From Elephas maximus indicus (Eukaryota; Chordata; Mammalia; Proboscidea; Elephantidae): a stretch of 64,000 nt of DNA. Positions 10,481 to 21,700 of the stretch are shown here, piece after piece. Made by a program: the position numbers and the translations under genes. The notes beneath the pieces were generated by a model. It did not search any database and was not told the origin of the DNA. It was given only the letters and a program-made list of their open reading frames with translations. Position 1 is the first letter of the stretch. Each line of letters opens with the position of its first letter. Location of the stretch: positions 26,681,866-26,745,865 of the forward strand of contig NC_064846.1 of NCBI RefSeq assembly GCF_024166365.1, given 5' to 3'.

Positions 10481-10992
10481 CTCCAGCCATTCCTGAATTC
10501 TGTCCCCCTCCCCCCAGCAAGCTGTTTCCCATTAGCTCCCCCACCCAGGGCTCTGGCTACAGCCCTGCTTGTGTCTCAGGATGGATGTTTGCTCTTCCCT
10601 CTCCTCTAAGCTGGCCTGTTTCAGGAAAAGCCTGTGTCCTCTCTCTCCCTAGGGCCTGAGAAGCCCCACTGCACCCCCTGGGGGAACTTCATCATAACTG
10701 GAGAGTTAACTCCTTGAGGCTCCTCAGGAGAGCCCACGGTGTCAAAGTGCTGCCAGCCACTGACAGAGGGCAAGGCTGCCCTTCCTTTGGAGGCTCTCAA
10801 GCCCTGTTCAGCTGCACGTTCTGCACTCTGGCAAACCCAAGCTGTTATAACCCGTTTGCACGTGAGAGGGAATGAAGGCCTGAAAGTCCCTTTATTTGGA
10901 AGGACCAGGGGATGTCACTGAAGAGGGAAGAAGATCCAGAAAGGGGAGTTTGGGCCTCCCAGAAGACAAATTTGGTTAACTAGAAATGCCCT
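10481..10992. other. Upstream intergenic sequence, no recognised feature
   Basis: GC-rich, repeat-poor sequence beyond the presumed promoter; it may hold further regulatory elements of XPNPEP2 but none can be named. Confidence 0.4.
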
Positions 10993-11639
10993 AAGGAACT
11001 CTGGTGGCACAGTGGTTAAGCACTCGGCTGCTAACTGAAAGGTTTGAACCCACCAGCTCCTCCGTCAGAGAAAGACGTGGCAGCCAGCTTCCATGAAGAT
11101 TACAGTCTTGGAAACACTATGGGCAGTGGCGTCACGAGGGTTGGTGTCACCCTGTGCAGTAACTCATGTTGTCACCCCCCATGCTAATTATAACAATATT
11201 GTAGCTAAAACACAAGAAAACTTGATAAAATCAGCAACTATAAAAAGACCAGCAACAACAAAAACAACAGCATGTACAGATGAAACCACATGATTTGAAA
11301 CGTCATTGTAACTGGGTAATGATAGCTTTGACAAAAGTATATTAGAAGGTTCAAAAAGTAAATTAGCATGGAGTTTTTAGCCTTGTGAGTATATTGATAC
11401 ATGTAAGCTGGGCTTATGAAAAAATTTTTTGTTGTTATAACTAACTGCAGGGATATTTTTATAAAAAAATAATAAATTGCTGCTGCAACACTGCACACAA
11501 ATTTTATAGACAGTCATTTTAGTGTCACCTTCTCTGAAAATATCACCCGGTGCATTTTGAATCCCCCATACCCTCCTAGTGACACCACTGGCTATGGGAC
11601 AGCTCTACTCTGTCCTATAGGGTCACAATGGGTTGTATG
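10993..11639 (+). mobile_element. AfroSINE-type SINE interrupted by a DNA transposon
   Basis: Head and body at 10993-11123 (ctctggtggcacagtggtta) and tail at 11599-11639 (tctactctgtcctatagggt). The 10-bp duplication gaaatgccct at 10983-10992 and 11640-11649 shows that this is one SINE insertion later split. Confidence 0.93.
11124..11590. mobile_element. hAT-like non-autonomous DNA transposon
   Basis: 467 bases with inverted ends: cagtggcgtcacgaggg on the left and the reverse complement of cagtggtgtcactagga on the right. Flanked by an 8-bp duplication with one mismatch (actatggg at 11116-11123, gctatggg at 11591-11598), as expected of hAT elements. The interior is AT-rich with no transposase frame. 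Family name not recognised. It sits inside a SINE, so it moved after the SINE arrived. Confidence 0.88.
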
Positions 11640-11649
11640 GAAATGCCCT

Positions 11650-12017
11650 TGCTGCCATAGCTTTTAGGACAGGGATTTGCAGTGTGGGTCACTCCTCAAT
11701 CAAGATTAGAGAAGCTGTCTCCATACCCACTGCATGAGAGGGTAGAGCTGCTGCAGCACCAAAGCGGCGCCTATTAAATGTCCTCTAAAACTCTAGGCCT
11801 TTGGGCTCAAGGGAGGGAATATTCCAGAGAGGAGTGCTTCTCAGAGACACACAGACTCAATGATGGAGATTCACCTAGCCTGGTAGGTCCCAGAGGGAAA
11901 CCACCCACTCATTTTGATTTTATTTTTAATGTATTTACACTCTGCTTTTGTCCACAACAAGTTTAAGGCAGCTTTCTACAATCCATCTAAATATGATAAA
12001 ATAGACCATTTTAAAGA
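11650..12017. other. No recognised feature
   Basis: Unique-looking sequence; the last 100 bases are AT-rich and could be an eroded LINE tail. Confidence 0.4.
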
Positions 12018-12222
12018 CAGTAAAAACCAAACCAGGTATCCTTGAGTTGATTCCAAGTCAAGCGACCCCATATCTTTCAGAGTAGAACTGTGCTCCATAG
12101 GGTTATCAATGGCTGCAACCTTTCAGACGTAGATAGCCAGGCCTTCCTTCCACAACACCACTGGGTGGGTTTGGACTGCCAACATTTTGGTTAGTAGTAG
12201 AGCACTTAACTGTGCATCAAAG
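12018..12222 (-). mobile_element. AfroSINE-type SINE, diverged
   Basis: Reverse SINE with the tail (agttgattccaagtcaagcg) and head (agcacttaactgtgcatc) recognisable; several mismatches suggest an older copy. Confidence 0.8.
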
Positions 12223-12235
12223 ATGGAAAGGGGGC

Positions 12236-12578
12236 TGTATTAGTTTCCTAGAGCTTCCATAATAAATTATCCACAAACCAGGTGACTTAAAACAACAGAA
12301 ATTTATTGTCTCACGGCTCCGGAGGCTAGAAGTACAAAATCAAGGTGTTGGCAGGGCCATGTTCCTTCTTTAGGCTGTAGGAAAGGATACTTCCTTTCCT
12401 CTTCCAGCTTTTGGTGGCTGCCAGCAGTCCTTGATGTTCCTTGGTTTGTAGCTGCATCACTTCAATCTCTGCCTTCGTCTTCACATAGGCTTCTTACCTC
12501 CGTATGTCTGTGTCTCATCACATGGCCTATTAATAAAGACACCAGTCTTTGGTTTTAGGGCCCACCCTAATACAGTAT
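12236..12578 (-). repeat. MLT1-like LTR, left part
   Basis: Reverse MLT1/MST-type LTR (tagtttcctagagcttccat, then acaacagaaatttattgtct, ggcccaccctaatacag). It continues at 15272 after a later insertion. Confidence 0.85.
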
Positions 12579-12583
12579 GATAC

Positions 12584-13068
12584 TGTGATGGTTAAGGTTG
12601 TGTGTCAACTTGGCTGGGCCATGATTCTCAGTGGTTTGGCAGTTGTGAGGTAGTTTGGCAGTTGTATGATGTTGTGATCACTTCCATGATGAGACTGATA
12701 TAATGTGATCACCTTCATGATGGGATCTGCTGTGAGTAGCTAATCAGTCGAAACGGAGTTTCCTTGGGCATCTGGCCTACACTGAATATAAGTGGACACT
12801 CTGGCAAGGCTCGTGGGCTTTTTCTCACTCTGGATCCTGCAGCTGGCTCCTGTTTTTCTGCTGTCCAGTTCTTGGGACTTGAGCTAGGAGCTAACCTGTG
12901 GTCTTGCCTGCCGATGTTGGGATTCATCGATCTTCGAAGCCTGTGAGCAAGAGCCCTGCTGTCTGACCTGCTGATCTTGGGTTTGCCAGCTCCTGTGGCT
13001 ACGTGAATCCAGAGAAACCTCTATCCTGACCCATGGCTTTGCTTCTCTAAAGAACCCAACCAAAGACA
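12584..13068 (+). repeat. ERVL-type 5' LTR
   Basis: Starts TGTGATGGTTAAGG and ends in CA before a primer-binding-site-like sequence. A related LTR is at 30626. Confidence 0.75.
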
Positions 13069-13089
13069 TTTGGTACCTAGAGTGGGGTC

Positions 13090-14100
13090 TAGAGAAACAA
13101 AATAATATGGATGAGTTTTCTAAATTGGTTCTCAAGTCTGGTTAATCTTAAAGATGTTGATGACTCTGCTTCCAGTAGTAAAGAGGGCACTGCTAATCCA
13201 TGGCCTGAGGTGGCAATTCAAATACGCAAAATATCACCACCAATAGATCAGGGATTGGTGAAAGGCGAGGCTCTGGGTAATTGCATGTGTGATAACTTTC
13301 TACAATTTTGTCATAATGAGAAGTATAAGGAAGCTGGCTGATTGGTCCCACTTTTGCTAGAAAAACTGGTGAAAGAAAGAGATGAGCTCAAGGCTTCCAA
13401 GTCAAAGCTCAAGTGCTGTGTAAATGGCCTCAAAGTTTCCACTTGTGCCTTGAAAGAAAGCCTTATTTCTTGTAGTGACAGAGCTGTTATTGCTGAAAAC
13501 CAAACCCAGAGTCTTAGGTATCTGATGTTAAAGTGAGGGCATTGACTAGAAAGAATTGGAATCTTGAAACTTGGGATGGGGACATATGGGCAGATAATCA
13601 GGAAGCTGGAGACGTTGAGCCCCTAAATTCCGTTGAATCAATCCTGCCAACAAAACCAACCCTTGCACTCCCATTTGAGGAGATTACTTCATGTTTGTCT
13701 GCTGAACCAACCTCCGCATTAAAACCATTAGCCCCTCCACCCCCATCTAAGGAGATTAACCCAGCTGTGTCTAAAAAACCTTTGCCTGAGTCATTGCCTG
13801 GGGCATCGCCTGAGGCAGATGCTTTAAAAGACAATGCTGAATATTCTCAAAACACTTGCCCACCACCAATTTTCACTTCTAGACCTATAACTAGACTTAA
13901 GTTCCAGCGAGCCCCAAAAGGTGAAGTACCAAGTGTGACCCAGGAGGGGGTACACTACACTCCAAAAGAACTGCTTAATTTTTCTAACATGTACAAACAG
14001 AAACCTGGGGATTTGTGTGGGAGTGGCTATTAAGGGTGTGGGATAATGGTGCAAGGAACATAAAGATGGATCAGTCTGAGTTTAAGCACAGATTCTTCAT
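13090..14100 (+). pseudogene. ERVL gag-like remnant
   Basis: Three broken open frames (13111-13341, 13342-13536, 13533-14033). The first two resemble the lysine-rich, coiled-coil-like gag N terminus of ERVL; the third ends in a capsid-like segment (TPKELLNFSNMYKQKPGD), the region related to mouse Fv1. A stop follows in a WVWDNG-like stretch. Not translatable as a whole protein. Confidence 0.7.
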
Positions 14101-14818
14101 TCAATCTTTCAACTCAGAAAATTAGGAAAGGATCTAATAGTTTATTTGGTTGAGTCAGTGAAGCATGGGTTACTGCGTGGCCTACACTAAATCAAATTGA
14201 AGTGCCAGACCTGCCTTGGTACACTGTAGAAGAAATTATCCAAAAACTTAGGGAAATTGACATGCTAGAGTGGATTTATCAGGTTAGACCCAGAGACCCA
14301 CACATGGAGTGCCCAGAAGACACCCTTCTACCACAAGGCTGAGGAAGAAAACTTGTGAAAGGAGCCCCAGCATCCTGGAAGACTGCTGTGATTGCTATTT
14401 TATGTAAGTCAGATTTGATAGTGGGAACTGCCCTGACTGAATTAAGACACCTAACTACAATGGGGCTGATTGGACCCGGTGGTAGTAGAGGTCCAAGTGG
14501 CAGCACTAAATCAACAAAGACAAGGTGGGCGTGGTTACCATAATGGACAGCAGGGTCAAAGCAGTAATCAGAATAGTCTGACTTGTATGGTCTTGTAAGC
14601 AGCTTTGGTTACTTAGTCATGGTGTCCCTAGGAGTGAAATATATAGGAAATCTACTAAATATTTACTTGATCTGTAGAAACAGGTGAATTCTAGGTCAAG
14701 TGAGCAGCAGTCTAACGTGAATCACCAGAATAGAGAGTCACTGTCCCTCAATCAATTCCCGGACTTGAGAGAGTTTAAAGATCCACAACACCTTGAATGA
14801 AGGGAAGCCTGGACCACC

Positions 14819-15100
14819 TTGAGGAAGGGCTCCAATATACTACAAAAAACTTATACTGTTAGCCTTTCTCCCAGCCATCCCCACAGGGACCTGAGGCCTT
14901 TTACAAGAATGACTGCTCATTGGGGAAAAGGAAATAATCAGATTTGGGGGAGATTACTAGATACTGGCTCCGAACTGACACTAATTCCAGGAGACCTAAA
15001 AAGTCACTGTGGCCCACCAGTCAGAATGGGGGTCTCATACCACCAAGAAACAACAGCTAGGAAAATAGCACGTTCTTTGGACTGGGGGTCCCTGTGCTGA
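14819..15100 (+). pseudogene. Retroviral aspartic protease-like remnant
   Basis: A 93-codon frame with the retroviral protease active-site pattern LLDTGSELTLIPG (DTG at 14960-14968). Upstream and downstream frames are broken. Downstream polymerase domains are missing. Confidence 0.7.
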
Positions 15101-15271
15101 GAGGCTTCTTGACCAGGGAAGATTGATGAGAAAGACTTCCTCCAGAGCTGACAGAGCTAGCACCCTGAATTCAATACTTCTAGCCTCCTAGGCTGCGAGA
15201 GGATAAATTTTTCTTTGTTGAAGCCATCAACTTGTGTTATTTTTGTTGTAGCAGCACTAGATAACTTAGCA

Positions 15272-15390
15272 GACCTCATCTTAATTAATTACATCTGCAA
15301 AGACTCTATTTCCAAAAAAGGTCACATTTTATAGTTCTGGGTGAACATGAATTTTTTGGGGGGAAAACTATTCAGTCCAGTACAGGGGCC
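15272..15390 (-). repeat. MLT1-like LTR, right part
   Basis: Resumes with gacctcatcttaattaatt and ends near aactattcagtccagtac. Joined to the left part it restores the usual order, so the 2.7 kb between them is an insertion. Confidence 0.85.
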
Positions 15391-15394
15391 CTCA

Positions 15395-15640
15395 TACCCA
15401 TCCCTGATGAGTAAAGACATTGGTTTAGAGAGAAGAAGATAAAGGAGGAGCTGAGGGTGAGGGCAGGTGAGGTCATCATTGCCACCAGGGCCAGGGTGGG
15501 ACCCTAGAGAACGGAACCAAAGGGCTGAGTGCTGTGCAGAGCCTTGGTAATCTCCAGACCATCCCCGGGCAGAGTCCAGAAGCCAGGGGAGGGAGGTCTG
15601 CCCAGCTTGGTGAAGGGGAAGGAGAGGAATGAGTGAAGAG
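15395..15640 (-). repeat. Left arm of an inverted repeat pair
   Basis: The reverse complement of this stretch aligns with 17112-17335, for example ggcttctggactctgcc, ggggatggtctgga and aaccaatgtctttactcatc. The arms are about 1.5 kb apart and roughly 80% alike by eye. No mobile-element family was recognised. Confidence 0.75.
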
Positions 15641-15670
15641 GTTAGTGAACTCCACATTCGAGAATACAAG

Positions 15671-16306
15671 CGTTATGGATTGAATTGTGCCCCCCTAAAA
15701 TACGTGTTGTAAATCGTAACCCCTATAAAAAAGTGGTTAAAATCCCGAATGGGTTTACTTTGTTATGCTAATGAGACAGTATTAGTGTAAGGTGTGTTTT
15801 AAGTCAATCTCTTTTGAGTTATAAAAGAGATTAAACAAGCAAGCGAGCAAGCAGAGGTGAAGGAAGAGAGATGCCCAGCCACATGAAGATCACCCAAGAG
15901 CAGAAGCTGAAAAGAGACAATGAATGACCTTCCCTCAGAACCTATAGGAAGACAAAGCCTCCCCCTAGAGCCAGCACCATGAATTCAGACTTCCAGCCTC
16001 CTAAACTATGAGAAAATAAATTTCTGTTCATCAAAGCCACCCGAGGAGCCCTGGCGGCACAGTGGTTAAAGCACTCAGCGGCTAACTGAAAGGTTATTGG
16101 TTCGAACCCACCAGCCGCTCCATGGGAGAAAGATGTGGCAGTCTGCTTTTGTTAAGATTTATAACCTTGGAAACCCTATGGGGCAGTTCTCCTTTATCCT
16201 ATAGGGTCAGTATGAGTTGGAATTGACTCTACGGCAGTGGGTTGGGTTTGGTTTAAGCTACCCACTTGTGGTATTTCTGTTATAGCAGCTCTAGATAACT
16301 AAGACA
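15671..16306 (+). repeat. MLT1/MaLR-like solo LTR, afrotherian type
   Basis: Starts cgttatggattgaattgtgc (TG end mutated to CG) and ends ctagataactaagaca; a polyadenylation signal aataaa lies near 16016. No internal region follows, so it is a solo LTR. A SINE splits it at 16043-16254. Confidence 0.8.
16043..16254 (+). mobile_element. AfroSINE-type SINE
   Basis: Typical full-length copy (gaggagccctggcggcacag, then ttggttcgaaccc). A 9-bp duplication with one mismatch flanks it (aagccaccc at 16034, aagctaccc at 16255). Confidence 0.92.
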
Positions 16307-16604
16307 ATGAGCAAAGGGCCGAGGCCCACAGGCTCCGAGGACAGGCCAGGGGCAAGGACTACAAGAACTCTGTGTGATTCTGTGACCCCAGATATACCCA
16401 CTATCCTTTCCCTGCCTCCTCTCTCCCAGCCTGTTCCAGGACTGGTACTGGAGTTATTCCCAGAGACCAGAGGGCTGGGGAAATCCTTCTGCCCTCCTCT
16501 GTGGACTGTATTAGCTATCCCGAAGGGCAAGTGGGTAGTGCTGTTGGGGGCTTATTGAACAGGGCCCTGAAGATAGCCTTTTAGGGCAGACACAATCTTG
16601 CCTT

Positions 16605-16990
16605 CTTCAGTAGCACTGATTTGGGAGCCAGACCAACTGGGTCTCAATCCCAGCTCTGTCTCCCACTAGCTGCATGGTGTTGGGCAAGTGACTCCACCTC
16701 TCTTAGCTTCAGTTTTCTCGCCTATCAAATGGGCATGATAATAGTACTAACTTCTTAAAACCCATTGCCATTGATTCCGACTCATACCGACCTTATAGGA
16801 CAGAGTAGAACTGCCCCATAGGGTTTCCAAGGAGCTTTGGTGGATTCAAACTGCTGAACTTTCGGTTAACAGACAAGCTCTTAACCACTGTGCCACCAAG
16901 CTTCTCTTAGGGCTATATGAGGATTAAATGGATTAATGTGAAGTGCTCAGAATGTGCCTGGAATATATTTGTTAAGTAAGTGTGTGTTAA
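16605..16990 (+). repeat. MIR split by a SINE
   Basis: MIR sequence (gagccagaccaactgggtct, then caatcccagctctgtctcc, tgttgggcaagtgactcc) up to 16755, resuming after 16905 with agggctatatgaggattaaa. Confidence 0.8.
16756..16905 (-). mobile_element. AfroSINE-type SINE, short form
   Basis: Reverse SINE lacking the middle part; tail and head are recognisable (gatagcgaccct-like and cttaaccactgtgccaccaa). Confidence 0.85.
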
Positions 16991-17111
16991 AACAAATACA
17001 TAACTAGCTAGAACTAAAACCAGCCTCTTCTGTACCTTGTTCTTCTGCCCTGGCATTCCACATTGCTGAAATGGCAGTTAACATTATAGCAAAGATCAGC
17101 TGGGTCGAAGG

Positions 17112-17335
17112 GCCAACCCCAGACACAAATAAACTGGGCAGGCCTCCCTCCCCTGACTTCTGGACTCTGCCCGGGGATGGTCTGGAAGTTACCAAGGCTC
17201 TAGCCCTCTGGCTGCATCCCTGGGGTCCCTGCCCTGGTGGTGATGATAGCCTCATCTGCCTTCACCCTAAGCTCCTCCCTTATCTCCTTATCTCAAAACC
17301 AATGTCTTTACTCATCAGTATGGGGACTTGAGCCT
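17112..17335 (+). repeat. Right arm of an inverted repeat pair
   Basis: Inverted match of 15395-15640 (see there). It lacks about 25 bases present in the left arm in the middle section. Confidence 0.75.
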
Positions 17336-17664
17336 GAGTTGGCAATAGGTCTTGAAATGGAAAGAAATGATTCAGGGTGGGGAGGGTGAATGACCAAGAG
17401 TCCTTGTATAAAAGTTGTCGGGAAGATCCACAAGTACTGCAGGGGCCTCGTTGTGGCCTGCATAGGTGGCTGAACACTGCACAGTTCACTTTTTAGCCCA
17501 AGGCTAGCCTAAAGGCCACATTATAAAACTGGAGGAGTTGTTCTTCAGGTACCTTCCTGTCCAGACCTTTTTTTTTTGCCCCCTGATCCCACCCCTGCTT
17601 CCCTGGGCTTTTCACCCTGATTTCCAGCTTGGGTCTGCACTCTCTTGCACGGATGCCAGCCTAA

Positions 17665-17862
17665 AACCATTGCTGTCAAGTTGATTCTGACTCCTAGCGA
17701 CCCTATAGGACAGAGTAGAGTTGCTCCATAGGGTTTCCATGGCTGTAATCTTTACGGAAGCAGACTGCCACGTCTTTCTCCTGAGGAGGGGCTGGTGGGT
17801 TCGAACTGCTGACCTTTCAGTTAGCAGCTGAGCACTTAACCACGGCGCCACCAGGGCCCCTT
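17665..17862 (-). mobile_element. AfroSINE-type SINE
   Basis: Reverse full-length SINE flanked by a perfect 13-bp duplication gatgccagcctaa (17652-17664 and 17863-17875). Confidence 0.95.
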
Positions 17863-17875
17863 GATGCCAGCCTAA

Positions 17876-18390
17876 CCTCCATCAAAATGCACCTACCCAA
17901 CTTGTATACTCTCTGGCTAGGTGATGATAGATGTCCTGAGTCACATTTCAGATCACAACACACAACCCATTCCACATGTGTGAAGGAGGAAATGCATGCA
18001 TAGGGATTAGCACGCAAGGAGCTAGAGCACCGGGGGCACAAGCAGCTGTGCTGGGGGCCTTTCAGGAAGGGCAGGATGTAGAGGAAGGGCAGAAGTTGCT
18101 TTCTCAGCAGTAGGGAGGTGAGTGCCAGCAAGCCAGAGAGCAGAGGGCATCCTGGCAGCCTCGAAGGAGCAGCAGAAGTGGCACTGCAGGCAATGGTTCC
18201 TGGGAGAGCAGATGGGCTGCAGGACACAAAGAGCAGCCTGAGAGAGCACGGCCAGGCAGCTCCATTGCCTGGAATGGCCCTTGGCAGCAGAAAAGACAAA
18301 GACCCCAGGGGGTTCTGAGCACTGCAGAACACCCCTTAGGCCACACAACCCTGTAGTCCCAATCCCAGAAGAAGTAAGGCAGGAACACAG
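17876..18390. other. Unique GC-rich sequence with long overlapping minus-strand open frames
   Basis: Frames of 115-171 codons overlap on the minus strand between about 17817 and 18504. They show no family resemblance, run into repeats at both ends, and overlap each other in different frames, so they are likely chance frames in GC-rich DNA. Confidence 0.4.
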
Positions 18391-18391
18391 A

Positions 18392-18761
18392 CACCAGTGT
18401 ACGCCAATGTTCGTTGCAGTACTTTCCACAATAGCCAAAAGGTGGAAACAACTGAAATGTCCATCAACAGATGAATGGGTAAACAAAATCTGGTACGTAC
18501 ACACAATGAAATATTACTCAACCATAAAGAAAAATGAAGCCCTGATGCATACCTTGAAAACATCATGCTGAGTGAAATAAGTCAGACACAAAGGACAAGT
18601 ACTGTATGATGTCCCTTTTATGAAATAAGCAAATATGTAGAAACCAAAGATTATTTATTAGTGGTTATCCGGAGTGGGGAGGGGGGGAAGGAGTAGTTTC
18701 TGTTTGAGGGCCATTGAGTTTATACTAATGGTGGTGGAATAATCTGGAAAATGATAGTGAT
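18392..18761 (+). repeat. L1M 3'-end fragment, left part
   Basis: Shows the L1 ORF2 end and 3' UTR (acaatagccaaaaggtggaa, tgaatgggtaaacaaaatct). It resumes at 21925 (aaaaaggtaatcaatgtcat) and ends in the A-rich run at 22012-22031. Confidence 0.85.
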
Positions 18762-18771
18762 AATAGTGGCA

Positions 18772-21700
18772 CTGCTGGGTCCTTCTCCCTAGTGAAAACC
18801 TTATGAATAGCAGCAGAACATTGTCTGATAGACTGCCAGAAAATGAGCCCCTCAGATTGGAAGGCACTCAAAATATGACTGGGGAAGAGCTGCCTCATCA
18901 AAGTAGAGACTACATTAATGACGTGGATGGAGTAAAGCTTTTGGGACCTTCATTTGCTGATGTGGCACAACTCAAAATGAGAAGAATCAGCTGCAAATAC
19001 CCATTAATAATTGGAACCTGGAATGTATGAAGTATGAATCTAGGAAAATTGGAAATCATCAAAAATGAAATGGAACACATAAACATCGATATCCTAGGCA
19101 TTAGTGAGCTGAAATGGACTGGTATTAGCCACGCTGAATCAAACAATCACATGGTTTACTGTGCCAGGAATGACAGCTTGAAGAGGAATGGCGTTGCATT
19201 CATCATCAAAAAGAACATTTCAAGATCTATCCTGAAGTACAACGCTGCCAGTGATAGAATAATATCCATATACCTGCAAGGAAGACCAGTTAATACGACT
19301 ATTATTCAAATTTACATACCAACCACTAAGGCCAAAGATGAAGAAAATGAAGATTTTTAACAACTTCTGCAGTCTGAAATTTATCAAACATGCAATCAGG
19401 ATACACTGATAATTACTGGTGATTGGAATGTAAAAGTTGGAAACAAAGAAGAAGGATCTGTAGTTGGAATATATGGCTTTGGTGATAGAAATGATGCTGG
19501 AGATCACATGATTGAATTTTGCAGGACCAATGACTTTTTCATTGCAAATACCTTTTTTCACCAACATAAGCAGCGACTATACACATGGACCTCGCCAGAT
19601 GGCATACACAGGAATCAAATCGACTACATCTGTGGAAAGAGACGATGGAAAAGCTCAATATCATCAGTCAGAACAACGTCAGAGGCCAACTGAGGATCAG
19701 ACCATCAGTTACTCATATGCAAGCTCAAGTTGAAACTGAAGAAAATTAGAACAAGTCCATGAGAGCCAAAGTATGACCTTGAGTATATCCCACCTGAATT
19801 TAGACACCATCTTAAGAATAGATTTGACGCACTGAACACTAACAACCAAAGACCAGAAGAGTTGGGGAATGACATCAAGAACATCATACATGAAGAAAGC
19901 AAGAGGTCATTAAAAAGACAGGAAAAAAGAGAACACTTAAATGGGTGTCAGAAGAGATCCTAAAACTTGCTCTTGAACGTTGAGTTCCTAAAACAAAAGG
20001 AAAAACTGATGAAGTAAAAGAGCTGAACAGAAGATTTCAAAGGGTGGCTTGGGAAGACAAAGTGCTATGATGACATGTTCAGAGACCTAGAGACAGAAAA
20101 CCAAAAGGGAAGAAGACACCCAGCATTTCTCAAGCTGAAAGAACTGAAGAAAAAATTCAAGCCTCTAGTTACAATACTGAAGAATTCTACAGAAAATATT
20201 AAATGATGCAGGAAGCACCAAAAGAAGATGGAAGGAGTATACAGAGTCACTGTACCATAAAAAAATTGGTCCACATTCAACCATTTCAGGAGGTAACGTA
20301 TGACCAGGGATGGATGGTACTGAAGGAAGAAGTCCAAGGTGCACTGAAGACATTGGTGAAAAACAAGGCTCCGGGAATTGACGGAATACCAATTGAGATG
20401 TTTCAACAAACAGATGCAGCGCTGGAAGTGCTCACTCGTCTATGCCAAGAAATTTGGAAGACAGCTACCTGGCCATCCAACTGGAAGAGATCCATATTTA
20501 TGCCTGTTCCCAAGAAAGGTGATCTAACAGAATGTGGAAATTGTTGAACAATATCATTAATATCACATGCAAGCAAAATTTTGCTGAAGATCATTTCAAA
20601 AATGGCTGCAGCAGTATATCAACAGGGAACTGCCAGAAATTCAAGCTGGATTTAGAAGAAGACGTGGAACCAGGGCTATCATTACCGATGTCAGATGGAT
20701 CCTGGCTGAAAGCAGAGAATACCAGAAAGATGTTTACCCATGTTTTATTGACTATGCTAAGGTATTTGACTGTGTGGATCATAACAAATTATGGATAATA
20801 TCGCGAAGAATGGGAATTCTGGAGCACTTAATTGTGCTCATTAGGAATCTGTACATGGATCAAGAGGCAGTCGTTCGAACAGAACGAGGGGGTACTGCAC
20901 GGTTTAAAACTAGGAAAGGTGTGTGTCAGGGTTATATCCTTTCACCGTACCTATTCAATCTGTATGCTGAGCAAATAATCCAAGAAGCTGGACCATTTGA
21001 AGAAGAATGGGCATCAGGATTGGAGGAAGACTCATTAACAACCTGTGTTATGCAGATGACACAACCTTGCTTGCTGAAAGTGAAGAGGACTTGAAGCACT
21101 TACTGAGGAAGATCAAAGACCACAGCCTTCTGTATGGATTACACCTCAACATAGAGAAAACAAAAATCCTTACAACTGGACCAATAAGCAACACCACGAT
21201 AAAAGGAGAAAAGATTGACTGTGAGAGAATAAGCTTCTCTTTGTTAAAGTCATCCATTTGTGGTATTTCTGTTATAGCAGCACTAAATGACCAAGACAAT
21301 GATAAACCGAGAAAAGATTGAGGTTGTCGAGGATTTCATTTTACTTGGATCCACAATCAACACCCATGGAAGCCCCAGTCAAGAAATCAAAAGATGCATT
21401 GCACTGGGCAAATCTCTTTAAAGTGTTAAAAAGCAAAGATGTCACCTTGAGGACTAAGGTGAGCCTGATTCAAGGCATGGTGTTTTCAATCGCCTCATAT
21501 GCATGCGAAAGCTGGACAATGAATAAGGAAGAATTGACGACTTTGAATGGCGGTATTGGTGAAGAATATTGAATATACCATGGACTGCCAAAAGAACGAA
21601 CAAGTCTGTCTTGGAAGAAGCACAGCCAGAGTGCTCCTTGGAAACGAGGATGGCGAGACTACATCTCACATACTCTGGACATGTTATCAGGAGGGATCAG

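Larger units (their letters stand above)
12584..15271 (+). mobile_element. Degraded ERVL-type provirus-like insertion
   Basis: Inserted into the MLT1-like LTR. Order: LTR (12584-13068), a primer-binding-site-like TGGTACCTAGAGTGGGG at 13071, gag-like remains (about 13090-14100), protease-like remains (about 14820-15100), then about 170 bases of LTR-end-like sequence finishing in CA at 15271. Reverse transcriptase, RNase H, integrase and env are not seen. Many stops and frameshifts make it non-functional. The two ends do not match each other as the paired LTRs of a provirus should. Possible worn 5-bp duplication: gatac at 12579-12583, gacct at 15272-15276. Confidence 0.8.

Noticed and set aside
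17817..18504. Overlapping minus-strand frames of 115-171 codons
   Set aside because: GC-rich chance frames in three phases, running into a SINE and an L1; nothing recognisable.
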